The notes: generated by a model not told the origin, from the letters alone. Shown: positions 9,904-21,218, counted from the first letter of the stretch. The stretch: DNA of 64,000 bases from an uncultured Prochlorococcus sp. (GCA_902583265.1 CACHVD010000003.1:59544-123543), one strand, 5' to 3'. Translations and numbers: made by a program.

Positions 9904-11567
9904 GTTATCACAAAATTGATTTTCGTTTAAAGAAATTCAAGAGGGGCTTTCTTATTTGGATAACCCTAATTTCGCTTTTAGTAAATTTATGGATGGATAA
10001 TATTAGATTTACAATTTTCCAAACTAAAAGCAGTAAAAAAAGTAGGGTCCAAATTAAACGAGCTAAGTGGTTTACTAATCAATTAATTAAGCTTGGTTCA
10101 GCATTTATAAAAATTGGACAATTATTATCAGCTAGACCTGACTTAATTCCTAATACCTGGATACAAGAGTTATCAAAACTACAGGATCAAGTTCCTAATT
10201 TTTCATTTCAGCAAGTTGAAGAAACTATCAGAAGAGAATTAGGATCAAAGGCTGATGAAATAGATCAATTAATATCCGAACCGGTAGGATCAGCATCACT
10301 AGCTCAGGTTCATAGAGCGACTTTAAAAGATGGCAAAAAAGTAGTATTTAAAGTTCAAAGGCCCAATTTAAAAGAATTATTTATTATCGATTTAGGCATA
10401 ATGCAACAAATAGCAGGATTGTTGCAGAAAAATAAGAATTGGAGTCGAGGTAGAAATTGGGTTGAGATTGCTAAAGAATGCAAGAAAGTTCTTTTGAAGG
10501 AACTTGATTTCAATTGCGAAGCACAATATGCAGCAAGGTTTAGACAGCAATTTCTTGATGATGAAAATGTTGAAGTTCCTGAAGTAATTTGGGATATGAG
10601 CAGTGAAAAAGTGCTTTGTTTAAGTTTTTTAGGAGGAACAAAAGTAAGCGACTTAGAAAAATTACAAACCAAAGGAATAGATTTACCAAAAATTGCAGAA
10701 ATTGGTGCTATCAGCTATCTAAAACAACTTGTGAATTTCGGTTTTTTTCATGCAGATCCTCATCCAGGGAATCTAGCAGTTTCAAATACTGGTAAATTAA
10801 TTTTTTATGATTTTGGAATGATGGGTAATATCTCAAATAATCTTCAAACTAGTCTAGGTGGAATGGTTAAGGCTGCTGCTTTAAGAGACGCATCATCACT
10901 TGTAAGTCAACTACAAAAAGCTGGCCTAATTTCAAAAGATATTGATATTGGACCAGTAAGAAGATTAGTGAGGTTAATGCTTAAAGAAGCTTTAACTCCA
11001 CCATTTAGTCCAAATATAATTGAAAAATTATCTGGAGATCTATACGAACTTGTTTATGAAACTCCATTTCAACTACCAGTAGATTTAATTTTTGTAATGA
11101 GAGCTTTGTCAACTTTTGAAGGAGTTGGCAGAATGCTTGACCCAGGGTTTAATCTGGTATCAGTTACCAAGCCTTATTTAATAGAACTTATGACTTCTAA
11201 TAATCAAACTCCTAACGATTTATTTAACCAATTTGGAAGGCAAGTAGGTGAAATAGGATCCAAAGCTGTGGGAATTCCTAAAAGAATAGATGAAAGTTTA
11301 GAAAGATTAGAGCAGGGTGATCTGCAATTACAAATAAGAATGGGGGAGTCTGATAGGCAATTCAAAAAAATGTTTACTGCTCAAAAAACTTTAGGCCATT
11401 CAATTCTTATAGGCAGCTTATCAATTGCATCTGCTTTACTTGTAACCAAAAAACAAAATAATGTTGCATTGTTGCCACTTTTTTTTGCACTACCAATAAG
11501 TATTGATTGGTTAATTTGCCAATTAAGTATGAGAAAAGGCTCACGTTTAGAAAAACTTAAGCGCTAA
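9900..11567 (+). CDS. ABC1/UbiB/ADCK family atypical kinase
   Basis: KLGSAFIKIGQLLSARPDLIP, EPVGSASLAQVHRATLKDGKKVVFKVQRP, FHADPHPGNLAV, YDFGMMG. Confidence 0.95.
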   Translation: MSYHKIDFRLKKFKRGFLIWITLISLLVNLWMDNIRFTIFQTKSSKKSRVQIKRAKWFTNQLIKLGSAFIKIGQLLSARPDLIPNTWIQELSKLQDQVPNFSFQQVEETIRRELGSKADEIDQLISEPVGSASLAQVHRATLKDGKKVVFKVQRPNLKELFIIDLGIMQQIAGLLQKNKNWSRGRNWVEIAKECKKVLLKELDFNCEAQYAARFRQQFLDDENVEVPEVIWDMSSEKVLCLSFLGGTKVSDLEKLQTKGIDLPKIAEIGAISYLKQLVNFGFFHADPHPGNLAVSNTGKLIFYDFGMMGNISNNLQTSLGGMVKAAALRDASSLVSQLQKAGLISKDIDIGPVRRLVRLMLKEALTPPFSPNIIEKLSGDLYELVYETPFQLPVDLIFVMRALSTFEGVGRMLDPGFNLVSVTKPYLIELMTSNNQTPNDLFNQFGRQVGEIGSKAVGIPKRIDESLERLEQGDLQLQIRMGESDRQFKKMFTAQKTLGHSILIGSLSIASALLVTKKQNNVALLPLFFALPISIDWLICQLSMRKGSRLEKLKR

Positions 11568-11572
11568 AAAAA

Positions 11573-12868
<1,296 letters not shown>

Positions 12869-13125
12869 TTAATTATTACTATTTAAATCCTATTAATAGC
12901 TGAACTATTTGGCTAATATCTGAAATATATATGTTAAATAATTATAATTTTTTATTTCATAACAGTTTAGATATTAGTTAACACTTTTATTCATACCAAA
13001 GTCCCTGCAACCCCTCTCATAAAATATTTTTGAAATTCATCTTACAATTTGAAAATTATTGGATGATTATTAATGCAGATCCTATTTAGAATATTAATTA
13101 ATAATCAACTATAGTTTTATAGTTT

Positions 13126-15882
13126 ATGAGAGAAACCCTTACATCCAGTCCTGAACTATTTAGCGATATCAGTTGGAACCTTCTTTTATTAGGGGAAGAA
13201 ACCGCAAAAAAATGGGATCATAGCGAATTTAATATTGAACACATAATTCATACATTGTTCTCATCAAGTGAATTCTTTGCTTTCATTGAAAAATTATCAA
13301 TCGACCAAGATACAGTTTTAGACATAACAGAAGATTTTTTAGAAGAGACACCAACAAATGAGTCAGATATTTTTACTATCGGAGAAGATTTAGAAATTTT
13401 ATTAGATAACGCGAATCAGATTAAAACTCAATGGGGATCGAGATTAATAGAAATCCCTCATTTACTAATTGCTCTTGGAAGAGATTTAAGAATTGGAAAT
13501 TATGTTTTTGAAGAAGGAAACCTTTCAATGGAAAAATTAGAGGAAGAATTAAGGTTTTACCCAAATATTAATCAATCAAAAGATTCTTTTAATTATGGGA
13601 ATGTAATTGAAATAAATAATCAATCTAATTTTGAATCAGACAAAGAAACTTTAGTTAAAAAAGAAAAATTGAAAAAAGCTATTGTTCCATTACCGAAAAG
13701 TGAACTTCAAATTGAAACCAAAAAACAAGTTGAAAAAGATGAAAATGCTCTTTCAATTTATGGAAAAGATTTAACAGAATCAGCTAAAAAAGGCTTACTG
13801 GATCCGGTTTTAGGAAGAGAAAATGAGATCAATAATTTAATGAGGGTACTGTGCAGAAGAAACAAAAATAACCCTATACTTATTGGCAATACTGGAGTTG
13901 GTAAAACCTCAATTGCAAAATTACTTGCTCAATTAATTGTAGACAAAAAAGTTCCTGATACTTTAAAGGACTTAAAAATTATTTCACTTGACTTAGGTGC
14001 GTTAGTTTCTGGGACCAAATTTAGAGGTCAACTAGAGGAAAGACTAAGCTTAATAATGCAGGAACTAAATAATCCAAACCAAGGAATGATTCTATTTATT
14101 GATGAAATTCACTCAATATTAAGTTCTGACAGATCTTCTACCGACATCAGTAATATCCTAAAACCTTTACTAGCTGAAGGAGAACTTAGATGTATCGGTA
14201 CAACAACACCTGAGAAATTTCGTGAGACTATTGAAAAAGATCAGGCATTAAATAATTGCTTTCAAAAGATAGCTGTTAATGAACCTTCAGTAGATTTAAG
14301 CGCAAAAATATTACAAGGGATCAAAAAGAAATATGAATTACATCATGGCATAAAAATTTCTGAAGAGGCTGTAAACTATTCTGCAAAATTGGCCGATAGA
14401 TACATCAGCGATAAATGTCTCCCTGATAGTGCAATAGATTTAATTGATGAAGCAGCTGCACAGTTGAAAATCGAGTCTAATAATATGCCTCAAATCATTC
14501 TCCAACAAGAAAACAAACTTAATACTATTGAAGAAAAATTGAATAATTTGCAAGGAGACAATATCGAAGCTCAAGAAAAACTATTGGATAATAGACAACA
14601 ATCAAAAGCAAAATTGAACGTTCTTTTGGAAAATTGGAACAACTTACGTGAAGAAATGGAGGGATTATCTAATTTAATGAAAGAAGAAGATAAGCTAACC
14701 AAACAAATTAAAGATAAATCAAATCGCGAAATTGAAAATGATCTAGATTATTTAGAAAAGCTTGAAGAAGAGTTAAGTGAAATAGAGAATAAGATACAAA
14801 AAGTTGAAGAGAACTTTAATAAAATAAAGAAAAATAGAAATTACCCTTTTAAATATCAAGTTGAACCTGATGATATTGCAGATGTTATATCAAAAATCAC
14901 AGGAATTCCAATTTCTAAAGTAGTTTCAAATGAACGTAAGAAATTAATCAATCTAGAAACAGAACTAAGTGAAAAAGTTATTGGACAAGAAAAAGCCATA
15001 GAAGCTGTATCTGCTGCAATTAGAAGAGCTCGAGTTGGTATGAAAAGTCCTAAAAGACCTATTGGATCTTTTTTATTTATGGGTCCTACTGGTGTTGGCA
15101 AAACAGAATTAGCAAAATCTCTTGCAACAGCTTTATTTGATGAAGAAGACGCACTTTTAAGATTAGACATGAGTGAATATATGGAGAAAAATGCCGTAGC
15201 AAGACTGTTAGGAGCTCCCCCAGGTTATGTTGGTTATGAAGAGGGAGGTCAATTAACTGAAGCTGTAAGACGTAAACCTTATTCAGTAATACTTCTTGAC
15301 GAGATAGAAAAAGCACATGGAGAAGTTTTTAATATCCTTTTGCAAGTCTTAGATGAAGGAAGATTAACGGACTCTCAAGGAAGGACCGTAGATTTCAAAA
15401 ATACGGTAATCATTATGACGAGTAACCTAGCTGGTAGATCTATACTGGAGTATTCACAAAAGATTTCTAAAAGTGAGGGGAAGTTAGAAAAAGATCAACA
15501 AACTCTAGATGATTCAATTAGTAATGCATTGTCTTCAATTTTTAGACCTGAATTTTTAAATAGAATTGACGAAGTGGTAAAGTTTGATCCATTATCTATT
15601 GATGAACTTCAAAAAATAATCATTCTACAAACAGAAGATTTAAAGAACCTGCTACTTGAGCAGAAAATAAATATCGCTATAGACAAAAAAGTTATCAACA
15701 AAATTGCAAACGATTCCTACGAACCTGAATATGGTGCTAGGCCACTTAGCAGGGAACTTAGAAGACAAATAGAAAATCCCTTGGCTGCAAAACTTCTTGA
15801 GGATAACTTCAAAAATAAAAAAAATATAACAATTAAACTTAACCCTGCTAAAAAAGATGAGATCGTTTTCAAACCTAGCTGA
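13126..15882 (+). CDS. clpB2: Secondary Hsp100 ATPase, ClpB2-like
   Basis: Two AAA+ modules (GNTGVGKTSIAK / LFIDEIHSI and GPTGVGKTELAK / VILLDEIEKAH), coiled-coil middle region, divergent N-terminal ~170 aa. Confidence 0.88.
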   Translation: MRETLTSSPELFSDISWNLLLLGEETAKKWDHSEFNIEHIIHTLFSSSEFFAFIEKLSIDQDTVLDITEDFLEETPTNESDIFTIGEDLEILLDNANQIKTQWGSRLIEIPHLLIALGRDLRIGNYVFEEGNLSMEKLEEELRFYPNINQSKDSFNYGNVIEINNQSNFESDKETLVKKEKLKKAIVPLPKSELQIETKKQVEKDENALSIYGKDLTESAKKGLLDPVLGRENEINNLMRVLCRRNKNNPILIGNTGVGKTSIAKLLAQLIVDKKVPDTLKDLKIISLDLGALVSGTKFRGQLEERLSLIMQELNNPNQGMILFIDEIHSILSSDRSSTDISNILKPLLAEGELRCIGTTTPEKFRETIEKDQALNNCFQKIAVNEPSVDLSAKILQGIKKKYELHHGIKISEEAVNYSAKLADRYISDKCLPDSAIDLIDEAAAQLKIESNNMPQIILQQENKLNTIEEKLNNLQGDNIEAQEKLLDNRQQSKAKLNVLLENWNNLREEMEGLSNLMKEEDKLTKQIKDKSNREIENDLDYLEKLEEELSEIENKIQKVEENFNKIKKNRNYPFKYQVEPDDIADVISKITGIPISKVVSNERKKLINLETELSEKVIGQEKAIEAVSAAIRRARVGMKSPKRPIGSFLFMGPTGVGKTELAKSLATALFDEEDALLRLDMSEYMEKNAVARLLGAPPGYVGYEEGGQLTEAVRRKPYSVILLDEIEKAHGEVFNILLQVLDEGRLTDSQGRTVDFKNTVIIMTSNLAGRSILEYSQKISKSEGKLEKDQQTLDDSISNALSSIFRPEFLNRIDEVVKFDPLSIDELQKIIILQTEDLKNLLLEQKINIAIDKKVINKIANDSYEPEYGARPLSRELRRQIENPLAAKLLEDNFKNKKNITIKLNPAKKDEIVFKPS

Positions 15883-15943
15883 GGTGTAAATCAATAAGCT
15901 AAAATAAAAACTAAAGCATTAAGCTTAATTTCAAAAAAATTTT

Positions 15944-16186
15944 GTGACAAGTCCTACTACTAATAAAGAACCTCTTAAAAAGGGTTCTCCTGAAGTTGAA
16001 GAGCCTAAAAAAAAGAATAATTTTTTTAGATCTACCTACGATGAGCTTAAACTTGTCGTGTGGCCTAACAAACAACAACTTTTTAGCGAATCAGTAGCAG
16101 TTATAATTATGGTATCCTTTTCTGCTGCAGCTATTGCTTCTGTTAGCAGATTCTATGGATGGGCAGCCTCGCAAATTTTTGGTTGA
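15944..16186 (+). CDS. secE: Preprotein translocase subunit SecE
   Basis: FFRSTYDELKLVVWPNKQQLFSES, single TM, directly upstream of nusG; GTG start. Confidence 0.93.
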   Translation: MTSPTTNKEPLKKGSPEVEEPKKKNNFFRSTYDELKLVVWPNKQQLFSESVAVIIMVSFSAAAIASVSRFYGWAASQIFG

Positions 16187-16237
16187 ATTATCTCCCGAAT
16201 ATCCATTAATAAAGAACTTAATTAAGCTTCCAGAAAA

Positions 16238-16849
16238 ATGAGTAATGAATTAACTACAAGCCTTGCTTCTTCAAAAGCAAATACAAGCATCGCAAGATGG
16301 TATGCAGTTCAAGTAGCATCAAGTTGTGAAAAAAAAGTAAAAGCGACTCTTGAGCAGAGATCAGTAACTTTAGGCGTTAATAATAGAATCATTGAAATTG
16401 AAATCCCCCAAACTCCAGGAATTAAATTAAAAAAAGATGGGAGCAGACAAACTACTGAAGAAAAAGTTTTCCCAGGCTATGTCCTCGTAAGAATGATTTT
16501 GGATGAAGATACAATGATGGCTGTTAAAAGTACTCCAAATGTAATTAACTTTGTCGGTGCTGAAGACGGAAGAGGCAGCGGAAGGTCGCGAGGTCATATC
16601 AAACCTCGACCATTATCAAGGCAAGAAGTTAATAGAATCTTTAAGCGCGCATCAGAGAAAAAAGCTGTAATAAAGTTAGATATTGAAGAAAAAGATAGAA
16701 TCATTGTAACTAGCGGTCCATTCAAGGATTTCCAGGGAGAAGTTATAGAAGTTTCCGGAGAAAGAAATAAATTAAAAGCATTACTTTCAATATTTGGGCG
16801 CGAGACTCCTGTAGAATTAGAATTCTCCCAAATCAATAAACAAAATTAA
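16238..16849 (+). CDS. nusG: Transcription termination/antitermination factor NusG
   Basis: ARWYAVQVASSCEKKVKATLEQR, KVFPGYVLVRM, KOW: VTSGPFKDFQGEVIEV. Confidence 0.97.
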   Translation: MSNELTTSLASSKANTSIARWYAVQVASSCEKKVKATLEQRSVTLGVNNRIIEIEIPQTPGIKLKKDGSRQTTEEKVFPGYVLVRMILDEDTMMAVKSTPNVINFVGAEDGRGSGRSRGHIKPRPLSRQEVNRIFKRASEKKAVIKLDIEEKDRIIVTSGPFKDFQGEVIEVSGERNKLKALLSIFGRETPVELEFSQINKQN

Positions 16850-16916
16850 TTTCTAATTGTTCTTGTTTATCGAGTAAAATTATGATTTTCTACTCCAGCT
16901 TAAATTATCTAATCTA

Positions 16917-17342
16917 ATGGCAAAAAAAATTGTTGCAGTTATCAAGCTTGCTCTACAAGCAGGCAAAGCAAATCCTGCTCCTCCTGTAGGGCCAGCTTTA
17001 GGACAACATGGTGTCAATATCATGGCATTTTGCAAAGAATACAACGCAAGAACACAAGATAAAGCAGGTTTTGTAATTCCAGTCGAGATTTCTGTTTTTG
17101 AAGATAGAAGCTTTACTTTCATCACAAAAACACCTCCTGCTTCTGTCTTAATAACAAAAGCAGCTGGTGTAGAGAAAGGTTCAGGTGAATCCGCAAAAGG
17201 CTCTGTTGGGAATATAAGTAAAGCTCAATTAGAAGAAATAGCCAAAACTAAGCTTCCTGATCTAAACTGTTCTAGTGTTGAATCAGCAATGAAAGTAATT
17301 GAGGGTACTGCTCGTAATATGGGCGTCTCTATCTCTGATTGA
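16917..17342 (+). CDS. rplK: 50S ribosomal protein L11
   Basis: [35 protein letters not shown]. Confidence 0.99.
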   Translation: MAKKIVAVIKLALQAGKANPAPPVGPALGQHGVNIMAFCKEYNARTQDKAGFVIPVEISVFEDRSFTFITKTPPASVLITKAAGVEKGSGESAKGSVGNISKAQLEEIAKTKLPDLNCSSVESAMKVIEGTARNMGVSISD

Positions 17343-17370
17343 GTTCAATACACAATTTCTCACTATTTAG

Positions 17371-17399
17371 GGGAGGTTAGTTGATAACCGTTTGCACCC
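17371..17399 (+). promoter_or_regulatory. rplK-rplA intercistronic hairpin with asymmetric internal loop, candidate L1 autoregulatory site
   Basis: GGG-a-GGTTA-gttga-TAACC-gtttgca-CCC: inner 5-bp stem, outer 3-bp stem, 9 nt upstream of the rplA ATG. Confidence 0.4.
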
Positions 17400-17408
17400 A
17401 ATATTATT

Positions 17409-18116
17409 ATGAAAAAACTATCTAAAAGAATGGCTGCTCTATCAACAAAGATAGAAGATCGCATTTACGCACCACTTGAAGCTCTAAGTATTATCAAGGA
17501 AAATGCTAATGCAAAATTTGATGAAACTATTGAAGCACATATACGTCTAGGTATTGATCCAAAATATACTGATCAACAATTAAGGACCACTGTTGCATTA
17601 CCACATGGTACTGGCCAAAGCATCAAAATTGCAGTAATTACAAGCGGTGAGAATGTATCGAAAGCTAAGGCTGCAGGTGCAGATTTATTTGGCGAAGAAG
17701 ATCTTGTAGAAAGCATCAACAAAGGAAATATGGAGTTTGATCTACTTATTGCAACTCCAGATATGATGCCAAAGGTTGCAAAATTAGGAAGAGTTTTAGG
17801 ACCTAGAGGTTTAATGCCAAATCCTAAAGCTGGGACAGTAACTAATGACATTGCTAATGCAATAAAAGAATTCAAAGCTGGTAAGCTCGAATTTAGAGCA
17901 GATAAGGCTGGAATCGTTCATGTCCGCTTTGGAAAAGCAAGTTTCACAAAAGAGGCTCTATTTGATAACTTAAAAACCTTACAAGAATCAATTGATAAAA
18001 ATAAACCAACTGGAGCTAAAGGAAAGTATTGGAAAACTTTTTATGTAACTTCAACAATGGGGCCTTCAGTTCAAGTTGACATAAATGCTGTGCAAGATTA
18101 CCAACCTGAAGGTTAA
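17409..18116 (+). CDS. rplA: 50S ribosomal protein L1
   Basis: Strong L1 motif [19 protein letters not shown]. Confidence 0.99.
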   Translation: MKKLSKRMAALSTKIEDRIYAPLEALSIIKENANAKFDETIEAHIRLGIDPKYTDQQLRTTVALPHGTGQSIKIAVITSGENVSKAKAAGADLFGEEDLVESINKGNMEFDLLIATPDMMPKVAKLGRVLGPRGLMPNPKAGTVTNDIANAIKEFKAGKLEFRADKAGIVHVRFGKASFTKEALFDNLKTLQESIDKNKPTGAKGKYWKTFYVTSTMGPSVQVDINAVQDYQPEG

Positions 18117-18151
18117 CTCTTTGTAGTATAATTTAAATTGCAATAATACGG

Positions 18152-18267
18152 CCAAAGAAAGTAGGTTGATTTAGTTATTCTAAATTTTTAATTCCTACCG
18201 AGGACTCGTCTTAAATTATTTCTTTTTGGATCTAATAAAAGCGGCCTCTTTTAAAGAACTTTGCCGC
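18152..18267 (+). promoter_or_regulatory. Ribosomal protein L10 leader with downstream hairpin
   Basis: CCAAAGAAA (18152-18160) with TTTCTTTTTGG (18219-18229); GTAGG (18161-18165) with CCTAC (18194-18198); then GCGGC (18241-18245) with GCCGC (18263-18267), all just upstream of rplJ. Confidence 0.72.
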
Positions 18268-18305
18268 ATTTCCTGCTCTCCCTAAATTACGATCCAAAAA
18301 CATCA

Positions 18306-18833
18306 ATGGGCCGAACACTAGAGAATAAGCAACAAATCGTTACTGAGATTAAATCTCTTTTAGACGACTCGGAAATGGCTGTAGTTCTTGACTATAAAGG
18401 TTTAACTATCAAAGAGATGTCAGATTTGCGATCTAGATTGCAAACAACTAATGGCATCTGCAAAGTTACTAAAAATTCATTAATGCGCAAAGCTATTGAT
18501 GGAGATAGTAATTGGAACGATCTTGAATCTTTACTGACCGGAACAAATGCTTTTGTCTTAATTAAAGAAGATGTTGGTGGTGCTGTAAAAGCAATCCAAT
18601 CTTTTCAAAAAGACACCAAAAAATCCGAGACCAAAGGAGCTTTATTTGAAGGCAGACTTCTTAGCGATTCTGAAATAAAAGAAATTGCAAGTCTTCCATC
18701 TAAAGAAGTATTGATGGCAAAAATTGCTGGCGCTCTTAATGGCGTTGCAACTAAAATCGCGATCTCTATTAATGAAGTACCTTCTGGACTTGCTAGATCA
18801 CTTAAACAACATTCTGAAAAATCAGAATCCTAA
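18306..18833 (+). CDS. rplJ: 50S ribosomal protein L10
   Basis: [38 protein letters not shown]-track start at 18261 lies inside the leader hairpin, so ATG 18306 is preferred. Confidence 0.95.
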   Translation: MGRTLENKQQIVTEIKSLLDDSEMAVVLDYKGLTIKEMSDLRSRLQTTNGICKVTKNSLMRKAIDGDSNWNDLESLLTGTNAFVLIKEDVGGAVKAIQSFQKDTKKSETKGALFEGRLLSDSEIKEIASLPSKEVLMAKIAGALNGVATKIAISINEVPSGLARSLKQHSEKSES

Positions 18834-18861
18834 ATTCAAAACCTAATTAACTTTTAAGAAA

Positions 18862-19257
18862 ATGTCCGCAAAAACTGAAGAAATTCTTGAATCATTAAAA
18901 TCTCTATCACTTTTAGAAGCATCTGAGCTTGTAAAGCAAATTGAAGAGGCTTTTGGTGTATCTGCTGCAGCCTCTGCAGGTGTAGTTATGGCAGCTCCAG
19001 GAGCAGCTGGTGGTGACGCAGATGGTGACGCTGCTGAAGAAAAAACTGAATTTGATGTAGTTCTCGAAAGCTTTGATGCAGCTGCAAAAATCAAAGTACT
19101 TAAGGTTGTTAGAAATGCAACGGGTCTAGGTCTTGGCGATGCAAAAGCACTTGTTGAATCTGCACCAAAAACAGTAAAAGAAGGAATTGCTAAAGCAGAT
19201 GCCGAATCTTTAAAGAAAGAGATTGAAGAAGCTGGCGGTAAAGTTACACTTAAGTAA
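18862..19257 (+). CDS. rplL: 50S ribosomal protein L7/L12
   Basis: [40 protein letters not shown]. Confidence 0.99.
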   Translation: MSAKTEEILESLKSLSLLEASELVKQIEEAFGVSAAASAGVVMAAPGAAGGDADGDAAEEKTEFDVVLESFDAAAKIKVLKVVRNATGLGLGDAKALVESAPKTVKEGIAKADAESLKKEIEEAGGKVTLK

Positions 19258-19260
19258 GAG

Positions 19261-19305
19261 AATTTTTTTTTCAAGCCGATAGACTTTATATCGGCTTCAA
19301 AAATT
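19261..19305 (+). repeat. Long inverted repeat between rplL and rnhA
   Basis: AAGCCGATA (19273-19281) / TATCGGCTT (19289-19297) perfect 9-bp stem, extendable through the upstream T-run and downstream A-run; ends at the rnhA ATG. Confidence 0.8.
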
Positions 19306-20025
19306 ATGAATATTGATAGTATTGCAATTGAAGCTGCAACTGATGGAGCCTGCAGTGGTAATCCAGGTCCAGGTGGTTGGGGTGGACTAATAATTTTTGA
19401 CGACAAAAGTGAATTAGAAATAGGTGGTTCCGAGCAAAATACTACCAATAATAGAATGGAACTCACTGCGGCTATAAAAACACTTGAGAAATTAAAAGAC
19501 TATAAATTAAAGGAGAACTTTAAATTAAGAACTGATAGTAAATATGTCATAGAAGGTTATACAAAATGGATTACTAATTGGAAAAGAAATGGATGGAAAA
19601 CAAGCTCAGGAAAATCAGTTCAAAATCTTGATTTATGGCAAAAAATTGATCAATTAAGAATTAATGGCCTTGTAATGGAATATGTTAAGGGTCATAGTGG
19701 TGACAAACAAAATGATAGAGTTGATAAAATCGCAACCAACTATAGCAAAGGTATATTTTTAGAAAGTAAATTAAAGGAGTCAGAATCTTCAGCTGACTTT
19801 TTTGAAAAAAATGCCCCTTCAGAAATTCAGGAATTATTTTCAAGGAATGAATTAATTCAAAAATTTGCTGACAAAAAGTATTTGTTAAGTTCACCAGAAT
19901 TAAGCACCTTATTAGGTGAAGAAAACCACTTTAAGATCAAACTATATTCACTTTTTGAATGGCGTAATTGGAGATTGATTCCTAAAGATAAAAAATATTG
20001 GATAATAGAAAAAAAAGAATCCTAA
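19306..20025 (+). CDS. rnhA: Ribonuclease HI with C-terminal extension
   Basis: ATDGACSGNPGPGGWGG, NNRMELTAAI, TDSKYVIEGYTKWI, VKGHSGDKQNDRVD. Confidence 0.96.
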   Translation: MNIDSIAIEAATDGACSGNPGPGGWGGLIIFDDKSELEIGGSEQNTTNNRMELTAAIKTLEKLKDYKLKENFKLRTDSKYVIEGYTKWITNWKRNGWKTSSGKSVQNLDLWQKIDQLRINGLVMEYVKGHSGDKQNDRVDKIATNYSKGIFLESKLKESESSADFFEKNAPSEIQELFSRNELIQKFADKKYLLSSPELSTLLGEENHFKIKLYSLFEWRNWRLIPKDKKYWIIEKKES

Positions 20026-20031
20026 TTTTTT

Positions 20032-21201
20032 ATGAATGAACAGAAAGAGGTATTTAAAAATCTTTATAAAAACTTGATTACCCCAGTATTAAAAAGAGAC
20101 TCTGGAATTGATGCAGAATACTTAACTAATTTATCTCTTAGCCTTTTATCATTCAGTTCAAGAAAATATAATTGGCCTTTAGTTTCATCTATCCTAAAAA
20201 ATCTAAATGCAGAATTTTCTATAGTTGATAAAAGGTTAACTCAGAGCATATGTGGTATAAATTTTTGTAATCCAATTGGTTTAGCTGCGGGTTTTGACAA
20301 AAATGGAAATGCTGCAAATGTATGGAAAGATTTTGGTTTTGGATTTGCCGAACTTGGTACAGTAACTAAATTTGCTCAGAATGGAAATCCCAAACCAAGG
20401 TTATTTAGATTATCGGAGGAAGAAGCAGCATTAAATAGAATGGGTTTTAATAACAATGGTGCTGAAAATCTAGTTAAAAACTTTGTAGAACAAGGAATTG
20501 AGTTTAAAAAAAATAGAAAGAATATTTGTTTAGGGATAAATTTTGGCAAGTCAAAAATTACAGATTTATCTCAAGCAAAAGATGATTATTTAACTTCTCT
20601 AAAATTATTAATTCCATATTGTGATTATGCGGCAATAAACGTAAGTTCTCCAAATACTGAAGGACTAAGAAAGTTGCAAGATCCGATTCTTCTAAAAGAA
20701 CTTCTTAGAGAAATTAAAAACTTACCTAATTGTCCACCATTATTTGTAAAAATTGCGCCAGATTTAAGCCTTAAAGATATTGAAGATATTTGCCAGTTAA
20801 TAATTGAGGAAAATATAAATGGAATAATTGCTACTAACACCAGCATAGATAGATTAGGTCTTGAAAATAGGAAGATCAGGCAAACAGGATTATTACTTTC
20901 TGAAGAAAATGGAGGATTAAGTGGAAAGCCACTACAAAAAAAAGCAAATCAAATAATAAAACATATTCATAATATTGATAAAAAGATTATTTTAATTGGC
21001 GTTGGAGGAATCGATAGTCCAGAGTCGGCTTGGGAAAGAATTTGTTCTGGAGCATCATTAATTCAACTTTATACGGGATGGATATATAAGGGGCCACAAT
21101 TAGTCCCCAATATACTTAAAGGGATTTTAGAGCAACTCAATAAACATCAATTATCTAATATAAAAGAGGCCATTGGATCAGATTTAAAATGGGTTAAGTA
21201 A
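20032..21201 (+). CDS. pyrD: Dihydroorotate dehydrogenase (quinone type)
   Basis: NPIGLAAGFDKNGNA, INVSSPNTEGLR, GGLSGKPL, IGVGGIDSPESAWE. Confidence 0.97.
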   Translation: MNEQKEVFKNLYKNLITPVLKRDSGIDAEYLTNLSLSLLSFSSRKYNWPLVSSILKNLNAEFSIVDKRLTQSICGINFCNPIGLAAGFDKNGNAANVWKDFGFGFAELGTVTKFAQNGNPKPRLFRLSEEEAALNRMGFNNNGAENLVKNFVEQGIEFKKNRKNICLGINFGKSKITDLSQAKDDYLTSLKLLIPYCDYAAINVSSPNTEGLRKLQDPILLKELLREIKNLPNCPPLFVKIAPDLSLKDIEDICQLIIEENINGIIATNTSIDRLGLENRKIRQTGLLLSEENGGLSGKPLQKKANQIIKHIHNIDKKIILIGVGGIDSPESAWERICSGASLIQLYTGWIYKGPQLVPNILKGILEQLNKHQLSNIKEAIGSDLKWVK

Positions 21202-21218
21202 AAATTAGAAAATGAATA

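Noticed and set aside
14856-15316. Minus-strand ORFs 14856-15170 and 15086-15316 inside clpB2
   Set aside because: Antisense to the conserved AAA+ module; two overlapping shadow frames, no independent evidence
18261-18305. N-terminal extension [15 protein letters not shown] of L10 in the ORF track
   Set aside because: Falls in the hairpin/leader region and does not resemble L10; the conserved protein starts at [10 protein letters not shown] (18306)
18843-19466. 207 aa - strand ORF across rplL and rnhA
   Set aside because: Antisense to two confidently identified genes; Ala/Ser/Pro-rich shadow of L7/L12
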